From Adiantum capillus-veneris (lineage: Eukaryota > Streptophyta > Polypodiopsida > Polypodiales > Pteridaceae): a DNA stretch of 64,000 nt. The stretch spans positions 66,891,176 to 66,955,175 of the forward strand of contig CM043969.1 of assembly GCA_014529385.2 (NCBI GenBank). Reading direction: 5' to 3'. The translations under genes were made by a program, and so were the position numbers. The notes below the pieces were generated by a model. That model was not told where the DNA came from. It was given only the letters and a program-made list of their open reading frames with translations, and searched no databases. Positions within the stretch are counted from its first letter, which is position 1; every line of letters starts with the position of its first letter. Shown one piece after another: positions 1 through 17,992 of this stretch.

Positions 1-615
1 TGTGTGTGCTACAGGAGCTACGGTGGTCAGAATTGCAAACAGAGAGCAGCAGTGTGTTTCCCACGAGGAGAGCTATGCGTTGATGCTTACATCACGCGCA
101 TTCGCCTGTGTTTTGGTAGATTCACTCACGAGCTACTTTTGGAGTTTCGGTGAGTAACTGTTGTCCGTTTTTGCATTTCAGCATATCCATGCGATCAGAG
201 CGAGTAGAGCTACACATTAGGCACTTTATTTTTTGCAAACGTCGACCTGCAAAAACCGGCCAGACATCCTACGCGTTTTCTGCACGGACGGTATTTGGTA
301 GGTTTTTTTGGTCACGGACCTTAGGGAGAGTGGCCTATTGGTGTTGATAGGATATCCCTCAAGTTTCGTAACATTTTGAGAACGTCTAATGGGCTTTTGG
401 CTTGCGGTAGCATCATAGGAGACTCTCACATTCACAGAACCGATGGCATGTAGATTTGATATCTCTGTAGGAAGTAGTCATTAGTCGGTCGAGTAGAGGT
501 TGACACCCTTTGCTTGCTTCCACGCGCTTGAGGGTCGAGCTCCGTCCTTAGTTGACATCATATGTTAGGTGAGTTCTCGCTATGCTGACGTCCGTCGCGG
601 AATATCCGTCCAACA
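1..615 (+). mobile_element. Truncated LTR (3' or solo), Athila-like family
   Basis: This stretch matches, in reverse complement, the 932-bp LTRs at 17,009-17,940 and 35,424-36,355 along most of its length. Shared blocks include the one around 'cttagggagagtggcctat' (320-339) and the end 'gtgagttctcgct...atccgtccaaca' (570-615). It ends in CA at 615, as an LTR should. Its sense strand is therefore plus, opposite to the large element. Many substitutions and indels make it clearly older than that element. What follows 615 is not the primer-binding sequence found next to the other 5' LTR, so it is either a 3' LTR of an element lying left of the window or a solo LTR. It carries the half-site AGACATCCTACG at 262-273. 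Confidence 0.85.
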
Positions 616-864
616 TATGCACAATAGATGCGGGATTAAGAGAATATTGGAGAGAATTGCAACAAGCATGAATTAAATTGGATATTACCGAGATTAGGCT
701 GAATTCCTCTCAAAATTCTGATGCAATGGACTCCTGGAGACGAGAAACGGGCAACACTTTCCTCCTTAGCTCTTCTTCCAAAGACTATGTCTGCCGGCAG
801 CACCTCCCCAAGGTGTGTGTGTGTGTGTAGGAGTGTGTGTGTGTACTTAGTGTGTATGTGAGCA

Positions 865-902
<38 letters not shown>

Positions 903-1754
903 CACACTCTTATATAGGCTCTCCCAAGCTGAAAATCGAACCAGGCTGCTAAATACATCTGAGGGAGTACTCACCTCATGCAAGGCAAGTTAGTTACATG
1001 CTTACCAAGTGTCCAGTTAACTTAGTCTAACTAACTCTCACTCTCTCTCTCTCTCTCTCAAGCATGGAAAGTCTCCCACAAGCCCCTAGAGGTGTGAGGG
1101 CACCCCCTAGCTGCTAAAGCAAGCTCCCAGTGGCCTGGGACCTATTCCCACACAGCCCTCGAGCCTCGATGCTCCCCGCACAGCCTTAGGAAATTTTGAC
1201 TTTTAGGCTAAAACAGGCGATACGAATCGGAATTTGATGTTGTAAATTGCTATACTAAGCTCTAACTAAGGTGTACCTGTCCGAGTACCTACCATATTTA
1301 GCAGCCCTCGGTGTCCGAAAATGCATTTTTTTCAAATTCGGGATACGGGTACAGTTTTTCGAGACGGTTAAAACTAGACGGGTCGGGTGACCAAAAACTT
1401 ACTATTTTTGGAAAATTTCCACCAAAAATTATTTTAATTCACTTTTGGAAGCTTTATGACATTCTAAACATCATGGCACTGACAGAATTTGGAAAATTGC
1501 TAAAAATAGTAACTTTTTCCATTATGTTTATCCCATGGTACAATGGTGCTCTTTTTGGTCGGGGTCAGAGACCTTATAATCTCCCCAACGTGAAAAATTT
1601 GAGATGTCCTCATCTGAAGAATACATATGGATAAACTCTATGCTAACTACTTACGTACATATATCCTTTGTCTAAAGTAAAGATATCCTTTGATAATAGA
1701 ATAGTCTTTAGATTTATGCGTCTTATTCTGCTGAACTTTGATGAGATCCTGGTG
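616..1754. other. No gene seen; GT microsatellite
   Basis: I see no supportable coding sequence. The stretch holds interrupted (GT)n tracts at about 813-844 and 869-900 and a short (CT)n tract at 1041-1060. The open frames across it are short and are made largely of dinucleotide-repeat translation (His-Thr runs). Confidence 0.6.
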
Positions 1755-2709
1755 CTTGAATTATTGCTCACTAGGATTAGCAGTTGCACCATACAGAGCT
1801 GCTCTCTCATCAGCTTCGTCACCCACAATTGGTTGTCTCACTGCGGCATTAACGAAAACTCAGCTTCCTTGTCCTATGTTTCCTCTTCCTCGGCGTCCTC
1901 TTCCGTTTGGTTGACCTCGCCCGTTGACGTTCAGAGGTACATTATTAGCACCGGATGTTTGGGAAATCCTTTTTGGACATCGACTTTTGTAATTTCCATA
2001 CTCCTGGCACTCAAAGCATCTTATATTGGGAAACTCGGTAGCTGCCGTAGTAGCTACTACCGGACGATGGTCATATGCAGGGTTGATTGGTCTGTTCCTC
2101 CAGTTGTCTGGCCTGGCCCTCTTTGACAAATAGTATTGACTATCTTGGGTAGTCCTCTGAATCTCTTTAGCTAACGGTTTGGCCCTTAGCAAGGCATCTT
2201 GCAGAGTTGGTGACCTGAGAGCTTCTAGTCGGTTGTTCAAGGGGTCGATGAGTCCTTGGCAAAACCGTGCCACTTGCTGTTCCAATGTCATCCTAGGAGC
2301 ATACCTCTGAAGTCTGATGAACTTCGAGTAGTATTCTTCGACGGAAGAAGTCAGCAGTCGAAGTGAGAAAAAATCATTCATCTTCAAGGCTTTGTGAGCG
2401 GGTGGTAAGTATCGCTCCATCACAACAGCCTTGATGTCTTCCCATGACTGGGAAGATCCCTTGATATCCAAGTCCCTGCAATGTTGTTTCCACCAGATCT
2501 TGGCATTGCCAGACAAGAGGAACATCGCAAGCATGGTTTGGTTCTCGGGTTGAGTTCCCGTAGCTTCGAAATAGTCGTCCATTGCTTCCATCCATAATTC
2601 TGCATCTCTCTCCACATTAACCCCTTCGCCTTTAAAGGTTGGAGGCTGAGCTTGCTTAAGGAGAATCTTTTTCTCCTGAATGGAGGTATATAGCGTAGTA
2701 GACGGTACC
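1755..2709 (-). pseudogene. Ty3/gypsy gag fragment
   Basis: A minus-strand frame is open from about 2709 to a TGA at 1860 and continues in the same frame past that stop to about 1755. The protein has the retrotransposon gag signature: an 'ELWMEAMDDYFEATG' helix, 'AKIWWKQH', and 'SVEEYYSKFIRLQRYAP'. A C-terminal zinc knuckle follows, CFECQEYGNYKSRC, in which the expected histidine is Asn. The tail after the knuckle is rich in Gly-Arg-Asn. No protease, reverse transcriptase or integrase follows, so the element is truncated on its 3' side. It is most likely the gag of the element whose primer site and LTR lie at 3196 and 3216. The lost histidine, the in-frame TGA and the missing pol mark it as a dead copy. 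Confidence 0.8.
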
Positions 2710-3195
2710 TATTCAATGGTAAAAAACTCATTACTATAGCACTCTTCTCAAATGAACCTAGGCTTTTCCATACTCAAGAAGAAATTTAACTTTTTGGACT
2801 TAACCATCCTACTTAATCTGTACAGCTATCACAAAGGATTTAATTATTCCACCATTAGTTTAAATTCCAATGAATACATCCAAAATTGTTCGATAAATAA
2901 TGGTAAAAACTTTACTCGAGAGATTTGATCCATACTTATAACTTTATGTGCATCAACAGGCTACCTGCCCGCAGCACTAGTCGCACCAACGACTTCTCAA
3001 AAAACATCATGTGGAACCCACTGAATTCCAACAAGCTCAACGAGTAAAACTCTTTAACATCACTCAGGAGACAATCCACTAGACAAATCCAATGTCATTA
3101 TTCTGGGAAACATCATGCTCAAGCTTTGAGTACAAGCTATCCTACTATCCCTTTTTTTTTTAAATTTCAAACAACATCATTTTCCAGTTCGTAAA

Positions 3196-3213
3196 CCTAT
3201 AACTCTGCTACCA
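3196..3213 (-). promoter_or_regulatory. Candidate primer-binding site of minus-strand LTR element
   Basis: On the minus strand the sequence reads TGGTAGCAGAGTTATAGG, starting two bases after an LTR end (CA at 3216-3217 on that strand). It resembles the TGGTATCAGAGC primer-binding site complementary to initiator tRNA-Met, with substitutions. Position and orientation fit the gag fragment at 1755-2709, which lies downstream. Confidence 0.5.
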
Positions 3214-3215
3214 GG

Positions 3216-4250
3216 TGTGAGGTCCCCACCCCATCGTCTCAAACGACGGATTTGATGGTAAACCATGTGGCCAATAGATCTACAGCGGAAGCAAACAAAG
3301 TGGTTTATGGTTCATCTAGCGGACGATCTCTCATCACAAAATGAATCGAGTTCAAGCCTACCAGCATCGAGATCTAGTTCCACCCCGCAGGGGAAGCGTG
3401 ATTAACTTATCTAGCGATCCTAAGACCCACCTTCCAAGAGGAGAGAAGTCCCGAGTGCCTTCTTCCCCATGTTTCAGAGGCACGTACACTTGAGACCTTA
3501 CCACTCTAGGGGCAATGAGTAATACTAACATTCTTATTGCACTTATGGGGACGGAGAGATCCCGACTAATCAGGACCACCCTTCTCATAGACATTGGCAA
3601 CCCGAGCCAAGCCCCCACTTTCCACCCCATACTCACACTTCCTTTGTTACCTAATTACTACCACAATGGTTGTTCAACATATAATTTCTTTGTTTATTTT
3701 TCCGATTCACAAGTTCTTTAATTCAACCCTTCAACCAGTATTGCAAAGCGGTACCAAGACAGTAATTCTAGTAAAAATTCACTCAAAAACTCATTCATTT
3801 AAAGTTCCAATGTTCTGGGGGTACAACATCCCTCTCCCTGCGAGAGTTTACTCCTCCCGTTGTCTCCTAGTTGTCCATACAACTAGGTTGTCCACCGCTT
3901 AACCAGCAGTAGTGGACTTCCACCGCTTAACCAGCAGTCGTGGATATCCACCGCTTAATCAGTAGCCGTGTATTCAAGAGCCCTTAACCAAGAACTCTAG
4001 CTCCTGCGAATAACTTTGCGAGCTGTCCCTTGTGATCAAGAGGGGGTTCGGACTAGATCAACATTGGAATAGAAAATGAACTAGCTGAGCTAAATTTTCC
4101 CTAGCAAACATTCTTTCCTAGATCAAACAGTATATCCAACAATCATTCTTTACTACTTGAAAATTAATATACATTTCAATTCAAATGCCGTGATCTCTCT
4201 TGGATTTCTCCTACTTGTTTAGGGATATGTTCTTTCCTAACTTATCGGAT
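3216..4250 (-). mobile_element. 5' LTR of the gag-bearing gypsy element (outer end uncertain)
   Basis: The LTR begins with TGTGAGGTCC on the plus strand, which is its 3' end in element sense, directly beside the candidate primer site. No second LTR is in the window, so the outer boundary cannot be fixed; about 4.25 kb is an estimate from the start of the next recognisable element. The region contains no gene. It includes a 28-bp tandem repeat at 3891-3974. Confidence 0.4.
3891..3974. repeat. 28-bp tandem repeat, three copies
   Basis: Three head-to-tail units start at 3891, 3919 and 3947. Each begins TCCACCGCTTAA and continues with CAGCAGT.GTGGA; the first two are nearly identical and the third has several changes. 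The array sits in the putative LTR of the minus-strand gypsy remnant. Confidence 0.9.
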
Positions 4251-4294
4251 ACAATGTTAACTTAAACAAAACTTGAATTAAAAATGTGACCTAC

Positions 4295-4435
4295 CTCCAC
4301 AATTTCCTCGTCATTGCTCCGTGAGTTGGCCGGTACTTGGTCGACCATGGGAGCCTTTCCCTTTCCATTCGTGTTGCTTGTCCCAGCCTTGCGGTCATGG
4401 GAATCACCGAAACGAGTTCTCTTTACTGGGGCCAT
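4295..4435 (-). pseudogene. N-terminal exon-like fragment of a retroelement ORF
   Basis: A minus-strand ATG at 4435 opens a basic, low-complexity peptide starting MAPVKRTRFGDSHDR. About 47 codons later it reaches a plausible splice donor, GTGGAG|GTAGGT, at 4295/4294. It lies about 0.9 kb downstream of the primer site at 5358-5373, the spacing expected for the leader of an LTR element, so I read it as the start of that element's first ORF. Nothing recognisable continues it on the left, where the other element's LTR begins. The family assignment is by position only. Confidence 0.35.
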
Positions 4436-5357
4436 TTTATACTCACTACTTAAATTGACAACTTGAAAAAAAAAAGAACTAATATTCGAGAGCAACATAC
4501 GACCAAAATGACAGATTAGTTTCAATAAGCAAATCCCTTTATACGAGAGGTTTGGTTACTTCAAGACATAGAGATTTCTGATAGCATCTTACTTGTTCTA
4601 TGGGAATTGGCCCTAAGGTTAATTATTTGGCCTAGATAGTTAAGAATTTCAAGTTTCTTCTCAATCTATTTACTAGAGATGAATTTGGCATGCTTAATCA
4701 CTTCCTAATGCAAGTAGAGGTTTGCAGTTTTACCGTATGCATAGGTGAGAGGGTTTCTCCCTTCGTAGTGATTAATAATGGATTAATTTCACTAATTACA
4801 TCCTAATTCATGAGGTAATCGATTCTAATTTAGTTGTTAGAGATAATTTCACTAATTACATCCTAATTTATGAGCTAATTGATTCTAATTGACTCTCTAG
4901 TTGGATTCAGTGGTTGACAGCCTTCTGGTGCTATTTCTAGTCGTAGATCTGAAATTCTACAACTTCACATAAATAACTCACAATTGATTCTTTTGGATAG
5001 AGCAATGTTCTGAAATCCTACCTCAGATTCTACTTACCCTACTCTTAGATTCTACTACAATGGGGTTGTGGAAAGTATCCACAAACACTCATTTTCTGTT
5101 TTTTATGGTTTTTTGAGCCTTGGTATTAAGACTTGTCTCGTCCATCGATCATTCTCAAAATCCCAATCTAATCCTCCAATCCTAAAAGGTATTTAGCAAG
5201 TACAACCTACTTCCAAGCTACCTCTACACAACAAAAGATGACAATCTTAAACTATACGGTTTTAATAAGAAGTTTTGACTCTAGGTGATCCTAGAGGAAG
5301 TTAAAGGATAACTTCACAAGACGCTCGTGTTTTTCCTTAGTTTAGGTCTCTTCGATA

Positions 5358-5373
5358 CTTGGCAGCGGTGCCA
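5358..5373 (-). promoter_or_regulatory. Primer-binding site, Athila-type
   Basis: On the minus strand this reads TGGCACCGCTGCCAAG, starting two bases after the LTR end. It is a one-base variant of the primer site of the large element at 35,406-35,422 (TGGCGCCGCTGCCGGGG), over the first 13 bases. Such TGGCGCCG sites are usually assigned to tRNA-Asp in plant Athila-type elements; that tRNA assignment is from memory. Confidence 0.7.
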
Positions 5374-5375
5374 AA

Positions 5376-6180
5376 TGTGGAACGGGTGTCTAACCTCACT
5401 TCTATCTTATTGCAGACATAGCGAGAACCATGAATGTAATTGTCAATCAACGGGACGAAGCTGACTCGTATTAGTGTATAGAGGTTAGAAGAGGTTGTCA
5501 ATCTCTTGGGAAACAACAAACAACTCGCATATAACTCAAGCTACACTCAAATGACTGAAATCACCAAAAGCTAATAGCTCATCGGCAAACAAATCACATC
5601 CGTTACAACATCAAACAACATCCAAACGTTACAAAACTTCTAAGACATGTTTATAAGACCTAAGCATACATGCTTATAGTCTCAAATCTCACTTTAGGTC
5701 AAGTGCAAAGATCACGATTATTAATAGTATTGAGTTTTTGACCTAGTCATTTTTGACCCAGAATGCATCTAAATACTTAGCAATGATGCCCCAATACCCC
5801 GCCTATACTTAGTTTTTTATTTTAAAGCTTCAATTATTACTTATGATGAAATTAGGCCGTGGGTCAGCAATGCCAAAAGCTACGGATTACCATGAAATGC
5901 TTACGTCAATGCGTAGAGCTCTTACATGCGGTTGCAATGCAACAGACGCGACTGCAATGTGACAACCGGGGAGGGAGTATGAAGAGCGAGAAGGAGAGAA
6001 GTGACCGGCGATTAGCTCATGCTGTGTTTCTATTATCCAAAAAAACTTTTGAAAAACTTACAAAAATTGGCTTTAATACCTTAGCCAAGGTTTTTGTGGT
6101 CAAAACTAATAATCTGGGAGCTCTAACTAAAGACAGGTTGATACAATCTGGAAGCTTGTAGCCCTGGCCATCAATTACAA
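5376..6180 (-). mobile_element. Decayed LTR, same family as the 37.8-38.8 kb LTR
   Basis: In reverse complement this region is colinear with 38.05-38.80 kb. Shared blocks include a TATA-like GGTATTAAAGCC (6069-6080; GGTATAAAAGCC in the other copy), 'catcattgctaag', 'gcattctggg' and 'gattgacaacctct'. It ends at TG (5376) next to the primer site. The outer boundary near 6.18 kb is where similarity fades. No coding sequence is present. Confidence 0.6.
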
Positions 6181-10022
<3,842 letters not shown>

Positions 10023-11176
10023 ACCTAGCACCAAGAGTAGTACTGATACTATTCAAAGACCTAGTTACTATATTCTATCTCTCGGTTTCTGTCCTAGATA
10101 ATTTTACCTAGGATTGATGCCTGTGGGATGTGGCTCTCTTCACACGACCCTTATATGTTCTCCTGGTTGATTGAAGATTGAAGAGGCTACCAGTTCTTAT
10201 CATTAGTCATATATGTCTCTAATTAACACAATTTCTTTTGATTATGCAGAGATTAGCACTATCTCAAGGGTTAGAGCTTCCTATTGAGCCTCTTTCTAAA
10301 GTCTCGCTTCAAGTGCATTCATGACCCTTTGGCATTTGAATTAATAACAGGAGCTTCTACTAATCTAGCAACCTCCTTGGTTCAAACCATGTCGTTTGAT
10401 AAGTGTGTCCATACCCTCACCCACCTTGTCAACAACTTTAAGGAAGGGGTAGCAAATCTCTCCAAATTCATAGAGAACATTCCCTCTCTAACACTTGCTC
10501 ACAAACGAGTCACGCCAAATTCTTTTTTGAAGGTGCTGAACTGAACAATTACTTATGCAAATTATGCGGTCTCACCCTTCATTTTGTTTCAGCTCCTTCC
10601 ATTTTGATACAAATAGTATCCAACAGTCCTTTTTGCAGGGACCCCTTGGCTTTAGATGTTGTCAAAGCCTTTCAGAAAGAAATGTGTTCTCTCAGCGAGA
10701 CCTCGCTAATGGAAATGGTACCTAAATTTTCTCGAGTTTTTCCTTTCTTGCCATCCAAACAAGTTGAAATTGAATCACTTGGTGTGGACCATCACCTTTG
10801 GGCCCTACCCAACAAAGGCTTTTTAGCTCCTATCTCTATCGAGACTTGGGTTTTCTAGCCAATCTTTCGGCATCTTCAATTGAAGAAGCACGACTCAAAG
10901 TATTAAGAGGTGTCCAGTCTTTTGATAAAGGTGACCTTATTAAAGCTCCTGCACTATGCGGTTTCTTGATACAAAGAAATGTGACTCAAACACTTGCTTG
11001 TATGTGCGTACCAAGGGCTTGATGGAGTTCTCCAAAAGTAACAATGAGTACTACACTGAGTCTATTTGGAACATTTACAGAACTTATGTCAAATGCGCTT
11101 GTCAGTTTCTGGACCCTAAGGCTTCTTGTGAATCAAGCATTGTCTGGGTTTATCATGCTATATGGTATGCCCTCAA

Positions 11177-11364
11177 TGTTGGGGTATAGGCGTCTATGCC
11201 TTGCCCGGCCGCCCAGAGTCTGGGCGCCCACTGACTTGTATACCTTATACATAGCATAAGTGTATAGGGGGCTGCTCACTCTTTGAGTCTCCCCACCCAC
11301 ATCGTGTGTGTCTCCTTCTCTCTCTCTCTCACTCTCCGTCTGTGGTGCTCCCCGATCCCCTTCA
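11177..11364 (+). mobile_element. Short LTR inserted in the RT gene
   Basis: A 188-bp stretch starts TGTTGGGG (11,177) and ends in CA at 11,364, followed after two bases by a perfect TGGTATCAGAGC. This is the layout of a 5' LTR plus primer site. It interrupts a coding block that appears to resume near 12,370 with 'FIQFRSLILSLLKELATE'. I could not find a matching 3' LTR, so the inserted element (about 1.2 kb) is truncated or its 3' end has diverged. Confidence 0.5.
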
Positions 11365-11366
11365 CT

Positions 11367-11378
11367 TGGTATCAGAGC
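11367..11378 (+). promoter_or_regulatory. Primer-binding site (initiator tRNA-Met type)
   Basis: TGGTATCAGAGC is the standard primer-binding sequence of many plant LTR elements. It sits two bases after the end of the 188-bp putative LTR. Confidence 0.65.
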
Positions 11379-12370
11379 TATGGTGACATCGGAGAGCACG
11401 ACGGCTTTGAGAGCTTCGAGGCGATAGCTCGCTCGCTCTCGACGGTAGAGAGATTAAGAAAGCTTGGAAGCTTTGTGAGAATGCAATGGGAGCTTGTGAG
11501 CTCAGTTGAGAGTGATGTATGCTCTTGTGGAAGCTCAGAAAGGAGTGTGGAAGATTATGTGTAAGTGAAGGTGCTGCTCTAAAACTGTGTGCGCAGCAAC
11601 ACTGTTTTCAGATTCGTTTTTCTCCTTGTAGAATGCAGATCTGAGAATTCTGTCCGCCATGCCCATCCATTTCGACGTGGTCTACAACTTTGCAAGAGAA
11701 ACTTTTCGCAAATTCCTCACCGTTTTGCTAATATTCAGCTCAGACTGACTGTATACAGAAATTCCAGATTTTCTGTTGTCGCATTGTGTGCGAGTTTGAT
11801 GCACTTTTGGAAGCACGAGAGATGCTTGAAGTTGAGTGCATAAATTCTGAGCTGAAGATGCAATTGTGGTTTGAGGGTTTTTTGGTAGACTTGGGCAACG
11901 AAGTACGGAGGCGTTTACACACCACCGAAGCGGTCTCTTGAGAGACGCAGTTTTTTAGAGCACACAGGTGGAGCTTCTTTCACTGGTTTTCACAGGATAC
12001 TTTGGCAGTGATTTTGGCACAGTCACCTTTAAGCAAGAGAACCTAGTCTAAAGACTACAAAAGGCGAGAGAAAACCGCTCTCAACCGATGCCCATTGGCT
12101 GGCTGTGATCGTGTGCATCCGGCTGTCCTGCTCCCGTGTAAGTCCATACACCACCAGACGTACCACACACGTATTGCAAGTATGTACGCAATACCTGCAT
12201 ATCTCCCTCGTGCACTATGCCATCATCAGTCAACAAACGACTGACAACCCCAACTGCAAATGTCACTCAACAACTTGGATCTCATGTTTCCTAACACTCC
12301 TTCAACTCACTATCTCCCCCTTTTCTGCTCTTGGCTTGGAGGCTAGGCCAAGGAACTTGTGCTAGCTCAG
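11379..12370 (+). mobile_element. Internal remnant of the inserted LTR element
   Basis: About 1 kb of sequence separates the primer site from the point where the interrupted RT gene seems to resume. A short open frame runs to 11,564 (about 60 codons after the primer site), but I recognise no gag or pol motif. The element is best treated as non-autonomous or truncated. Confidence 0.35.
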
Positions 12371-14716
12371 ATGGCTTTTATTCAGTTTCGCTCCCTTATT
12401 CTCTCTCTTCTCAAAGAATTGGCTACAGAAAAACCCGGGCTTCTTTTGACTACTTATGGTAACTATCTTGGTATTAAACTCTCCTAGGCTTGCTAAAACC
12501 TAATATGGATGCTGAGGATTCCCCTAATTTTAAAAGACCCAAATCTCTCATACCCCCCACTTCTTCGTACACATCTTTTTTGACTCCAGCCTCTTCTTTT
12601 GTTGAGTCTTATGGAGGGAGAGGGAAAGCGAGAAGCATGATTAGAGGGAGAGGCAGAGGGTATCCTGTCCTGGATTTGTAAATGCAGGTACTGTGTAATG
12701 GGGTTGGAAAAATGCATCTTATATCTCATGAGGAAAGTGGACACATGATTTTTGTTCATGGCATCTTTGCCAACAAAATTTTAGAATTCTTTTCACCTTG
12801 TTTTATATTTAACAAATGCTTTATCTGTACATTTGGTAATTTGGATCTACAAAGCCAAGTTAGGATAGGGTGGAGATTTACTGAATCTATACTACATCTG
12901 GTATACTCTGATGAGTTTCTTCGGAAAGAAAAACCCTTGTCATGTGATTGTCATTTATGGACTGGGTTTACAATGAATTTGGCATTCTTGGAAGGCATGT
13001 ATGTACCAAGGATCTCTCTATTACTGAGAATAGCTCTTCAATATGCCTCCTTTCCAAAGGCCTCAATCAGATACCTCCTCAACCACTTAATCCTCATATT
13101 TCTTTAAAAGCACTTAATGAATGTCTCGCCGACTTGGTCAGTAAACTCCAATTGGAGTTATCAATTCAACATGAATTGAACAAAACATTGGTGGCTGTCT
13201 TTGCCAGTCTGGTTTCACAACTCCCACTTGTGTGGATACATGCTGAGTCTACATGGCTTACCACTGATCTTTCCTTAGCCTTTTGCAAGCTTAACTCAAA
13301 ATGGTTCATTGTGGGTTTAGATAAATCATCTAACATGGCATCTGTCATCTGCAAAAAGCTTGCCTTTGAAGCGGTTGAAAATCGACTCAAAGGTAGTGAG
13401 TTCGGTTGCATTGAAGAAGACTTGGATAATGATTATCTAGAGAACATGTAAAAGTATGTTTGAGTTAGGATTTAAGGAGGAAACTACCAAACTTTCCATC
13501 TTATTTCCAACTTTTAAAAGTCATAAAAGTAAATTTCAATGGATCTTAGATGCTTCCAATCGCCTTTTTTCCAACATTACAAAACATGTCACCGAAGGAC
13601 TCAATTTGATATGTGAAGAGCTCAAAAACATATGTGCTATTAAAAGAAAAGATGTAAGGCGCTTCTCAAGAGTGGACATCCAACCTTTTTGGATAGTTGG
13701 TAACTCGTTTGATGTCCTCTTAAACCTTCTATCTTCCATTTATTCAGTATATATAGCTAATATACCCAATGCTACAAAAATATCCCTGTAGTAGGTGAAT
13801 ATGGTCTCATAAATGTATTGAGTTGTCTCGTAGACTTGGCCTTCTCTAATAAAGCCAAAGAAGGGTTCTCTGACATCTTCTTTGTAAAGTCAGTCAAGTA
13901 GGTTAAGAAAGTGAGCAAGGCTTCACATCTTCACATGAATACTATTCAGTTTCAAATAATCATTCAATGGGTTCTAAACCAATGCTATGTTGTACTTGAT
14001 AATAACTGCTTTCGTCAAACGAGTGGCATTCCTATGGGCTTCTCTTGTTCCCCTGCTATGTGTAACCTTTATTTACTATGTTTTGAATATAAATGGATTA
14101 TTAGGCAAACTTCCCAAGCAAAGGGGCTCTCTATGCTTATAAAGTGTAATCACACTTTTAGATTTATGGATTACATATTAAGTATCAATAATCCCAACAT
14201 TGCCCAGCAGTAGGTGTTGGATATCTATCCTGCTTGCCTAGCGATTGAACCCACCTTTTTAGAACAAGAAACTGTCAACAATATTGCCTTCACTAAACGT
14301 ACTAACTATTTGTCCATTGATTTGAATATTGACACTTACAATGTTGGTAACTTTTTTGCTAGATGTTTCTAGAAATGGGATCACCTTAAGCTTACTGCTG
14401 CTGAGTTTGTAATGAAAAAGAGCATACCTGTTTAAGCATTCTTCATTTAATTATCTACTCTTACTCTAATGTATTTTCAACCCTAGAAGAAACAGGGGTG
14501 CTTATTAGGAAGTTTCAAGCTAAAGGCTTCCATAAGAGAGATTGGATTTCCACCATAACGACTGCTCCGAGTCAAAAAGAATGGCGTGGTGTCAAGTTTG
14601 ATGTTGCATTACTTATTCTTTTACTGAGGAAGTAGGCCCATATCTAATGAGCCTACTAAACTCATTAGTTATGGTGCCTGGGTAAGGGTGGGCACTGGTG
14701 CCTGGGTAAGGGTGGA

Positions 14717-17008
<2,292 letters not shown>

Positions 17009-17940
17009 TGTTGGACGGATACGCTGCGACGGACGTTAGCACAGCGAGAACTCACCTAACAAGTAATGTCAGCTAAGGACGAAGCTCGACCCGCAGGCGC
17101 GTGGAAGCAAGCATAAGGTGTCAACTTACAGTCGACCGACTCCTAACTAGTTCCTACAGAGGCCCCTACCAATTGTCTAAGTCACAGTCTTCAAGAGAAC
17201 AAAAGAGGATGCTTCCTACAACGCTTGCTAGAGCCGAACACCTATCAAACACTTCGGAAACACCACAGAACTTGAAGGAGACCCTACGAATACCTATAGG
17301 CCACTCTCCCTAAGGTCTGTGAACCAAAGTCATGACCCAAAACACCCAGTGCAGAAACACATAGGATGTCTGGCCGAAATCTGCAGGTCTTCGTTTCCGA
17401 AATCTGAAGTGCCTAATGTGTGGTTCTACTCAATGTGAACGTGTGGATATGCTGCAATGCAAAATCGGACAACGTATGCTCACCCAAACAACCGATGAAG
17501 CTCGTAGAAGAAGCTCTCGAAGCCGGACCGTATGCGCGCAATGTTGGTATCGGCTTGTAGCTCTAGTCGAGGGCAACACGCTGCACTTCTCCGCACTCGA
17601 TTCCGACCACCGTAGCACACGTAGCGTCAAGACAAAGCTCACACTCTCTCTCACGGACACAGTACGCTCACTCACAAACTTAAACTTGTTTAAAATGACA
17701 AAAGGTCCTTCATTAAGGTCAAAAAGTGAGATATATACCTTACAACTTCTCAAACCCTAAAGTTCCAAAATCATCCATCTACTCCTTCTAACTATCAAAA
17801 CTGGGATACAATCTGGAAACTTCTATAAGTCCCAATATTTACAAGGTGAAAAACCGGGTTTTCCTCAATGAATGACTAATTACAAAAAATAATAATCCGC
17901 CGAGTAGTTAGATGCCGTGGGGTGTGTCCAGCTTCTAACA
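17009..17940 (-). repeat. 3' LTR
   Basis: A 932-bp terminal repeat bounded by TG and CA. It contains a half copy of the 24-bp palindrome (cacataggatgtct, 17,358-17,371). Most differences from the other LTR are C/T or G/A transitions. Confidence 0.97.
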
Positions 17941-17953
17941 TCCCCCCCCTCCT
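17941..17953 (-). promoter_or_regulatory. Polypurine tract
   Basis: On the minus strand the 13 bases immediately before the 3' LTR read AAGGAGGGGGGGA. This is the expected position and composition of the plus-strand primer of an LTR retrotransposon. Confidence 0.85.
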
Positions 17954-17992
17954 TGTTCATGTTGTCCCCGACATGGCCTTGAACTTTTTGCT

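Noticed and set aside
17416-17760. About 110-codon open frames on both strands within the LTRs (also at 35,828-36,176)
   Set aside because: Both LTRs carry them on both strands, but they have no recognisable motif and are explained by low stop density in the LTR. I treat them as chance.
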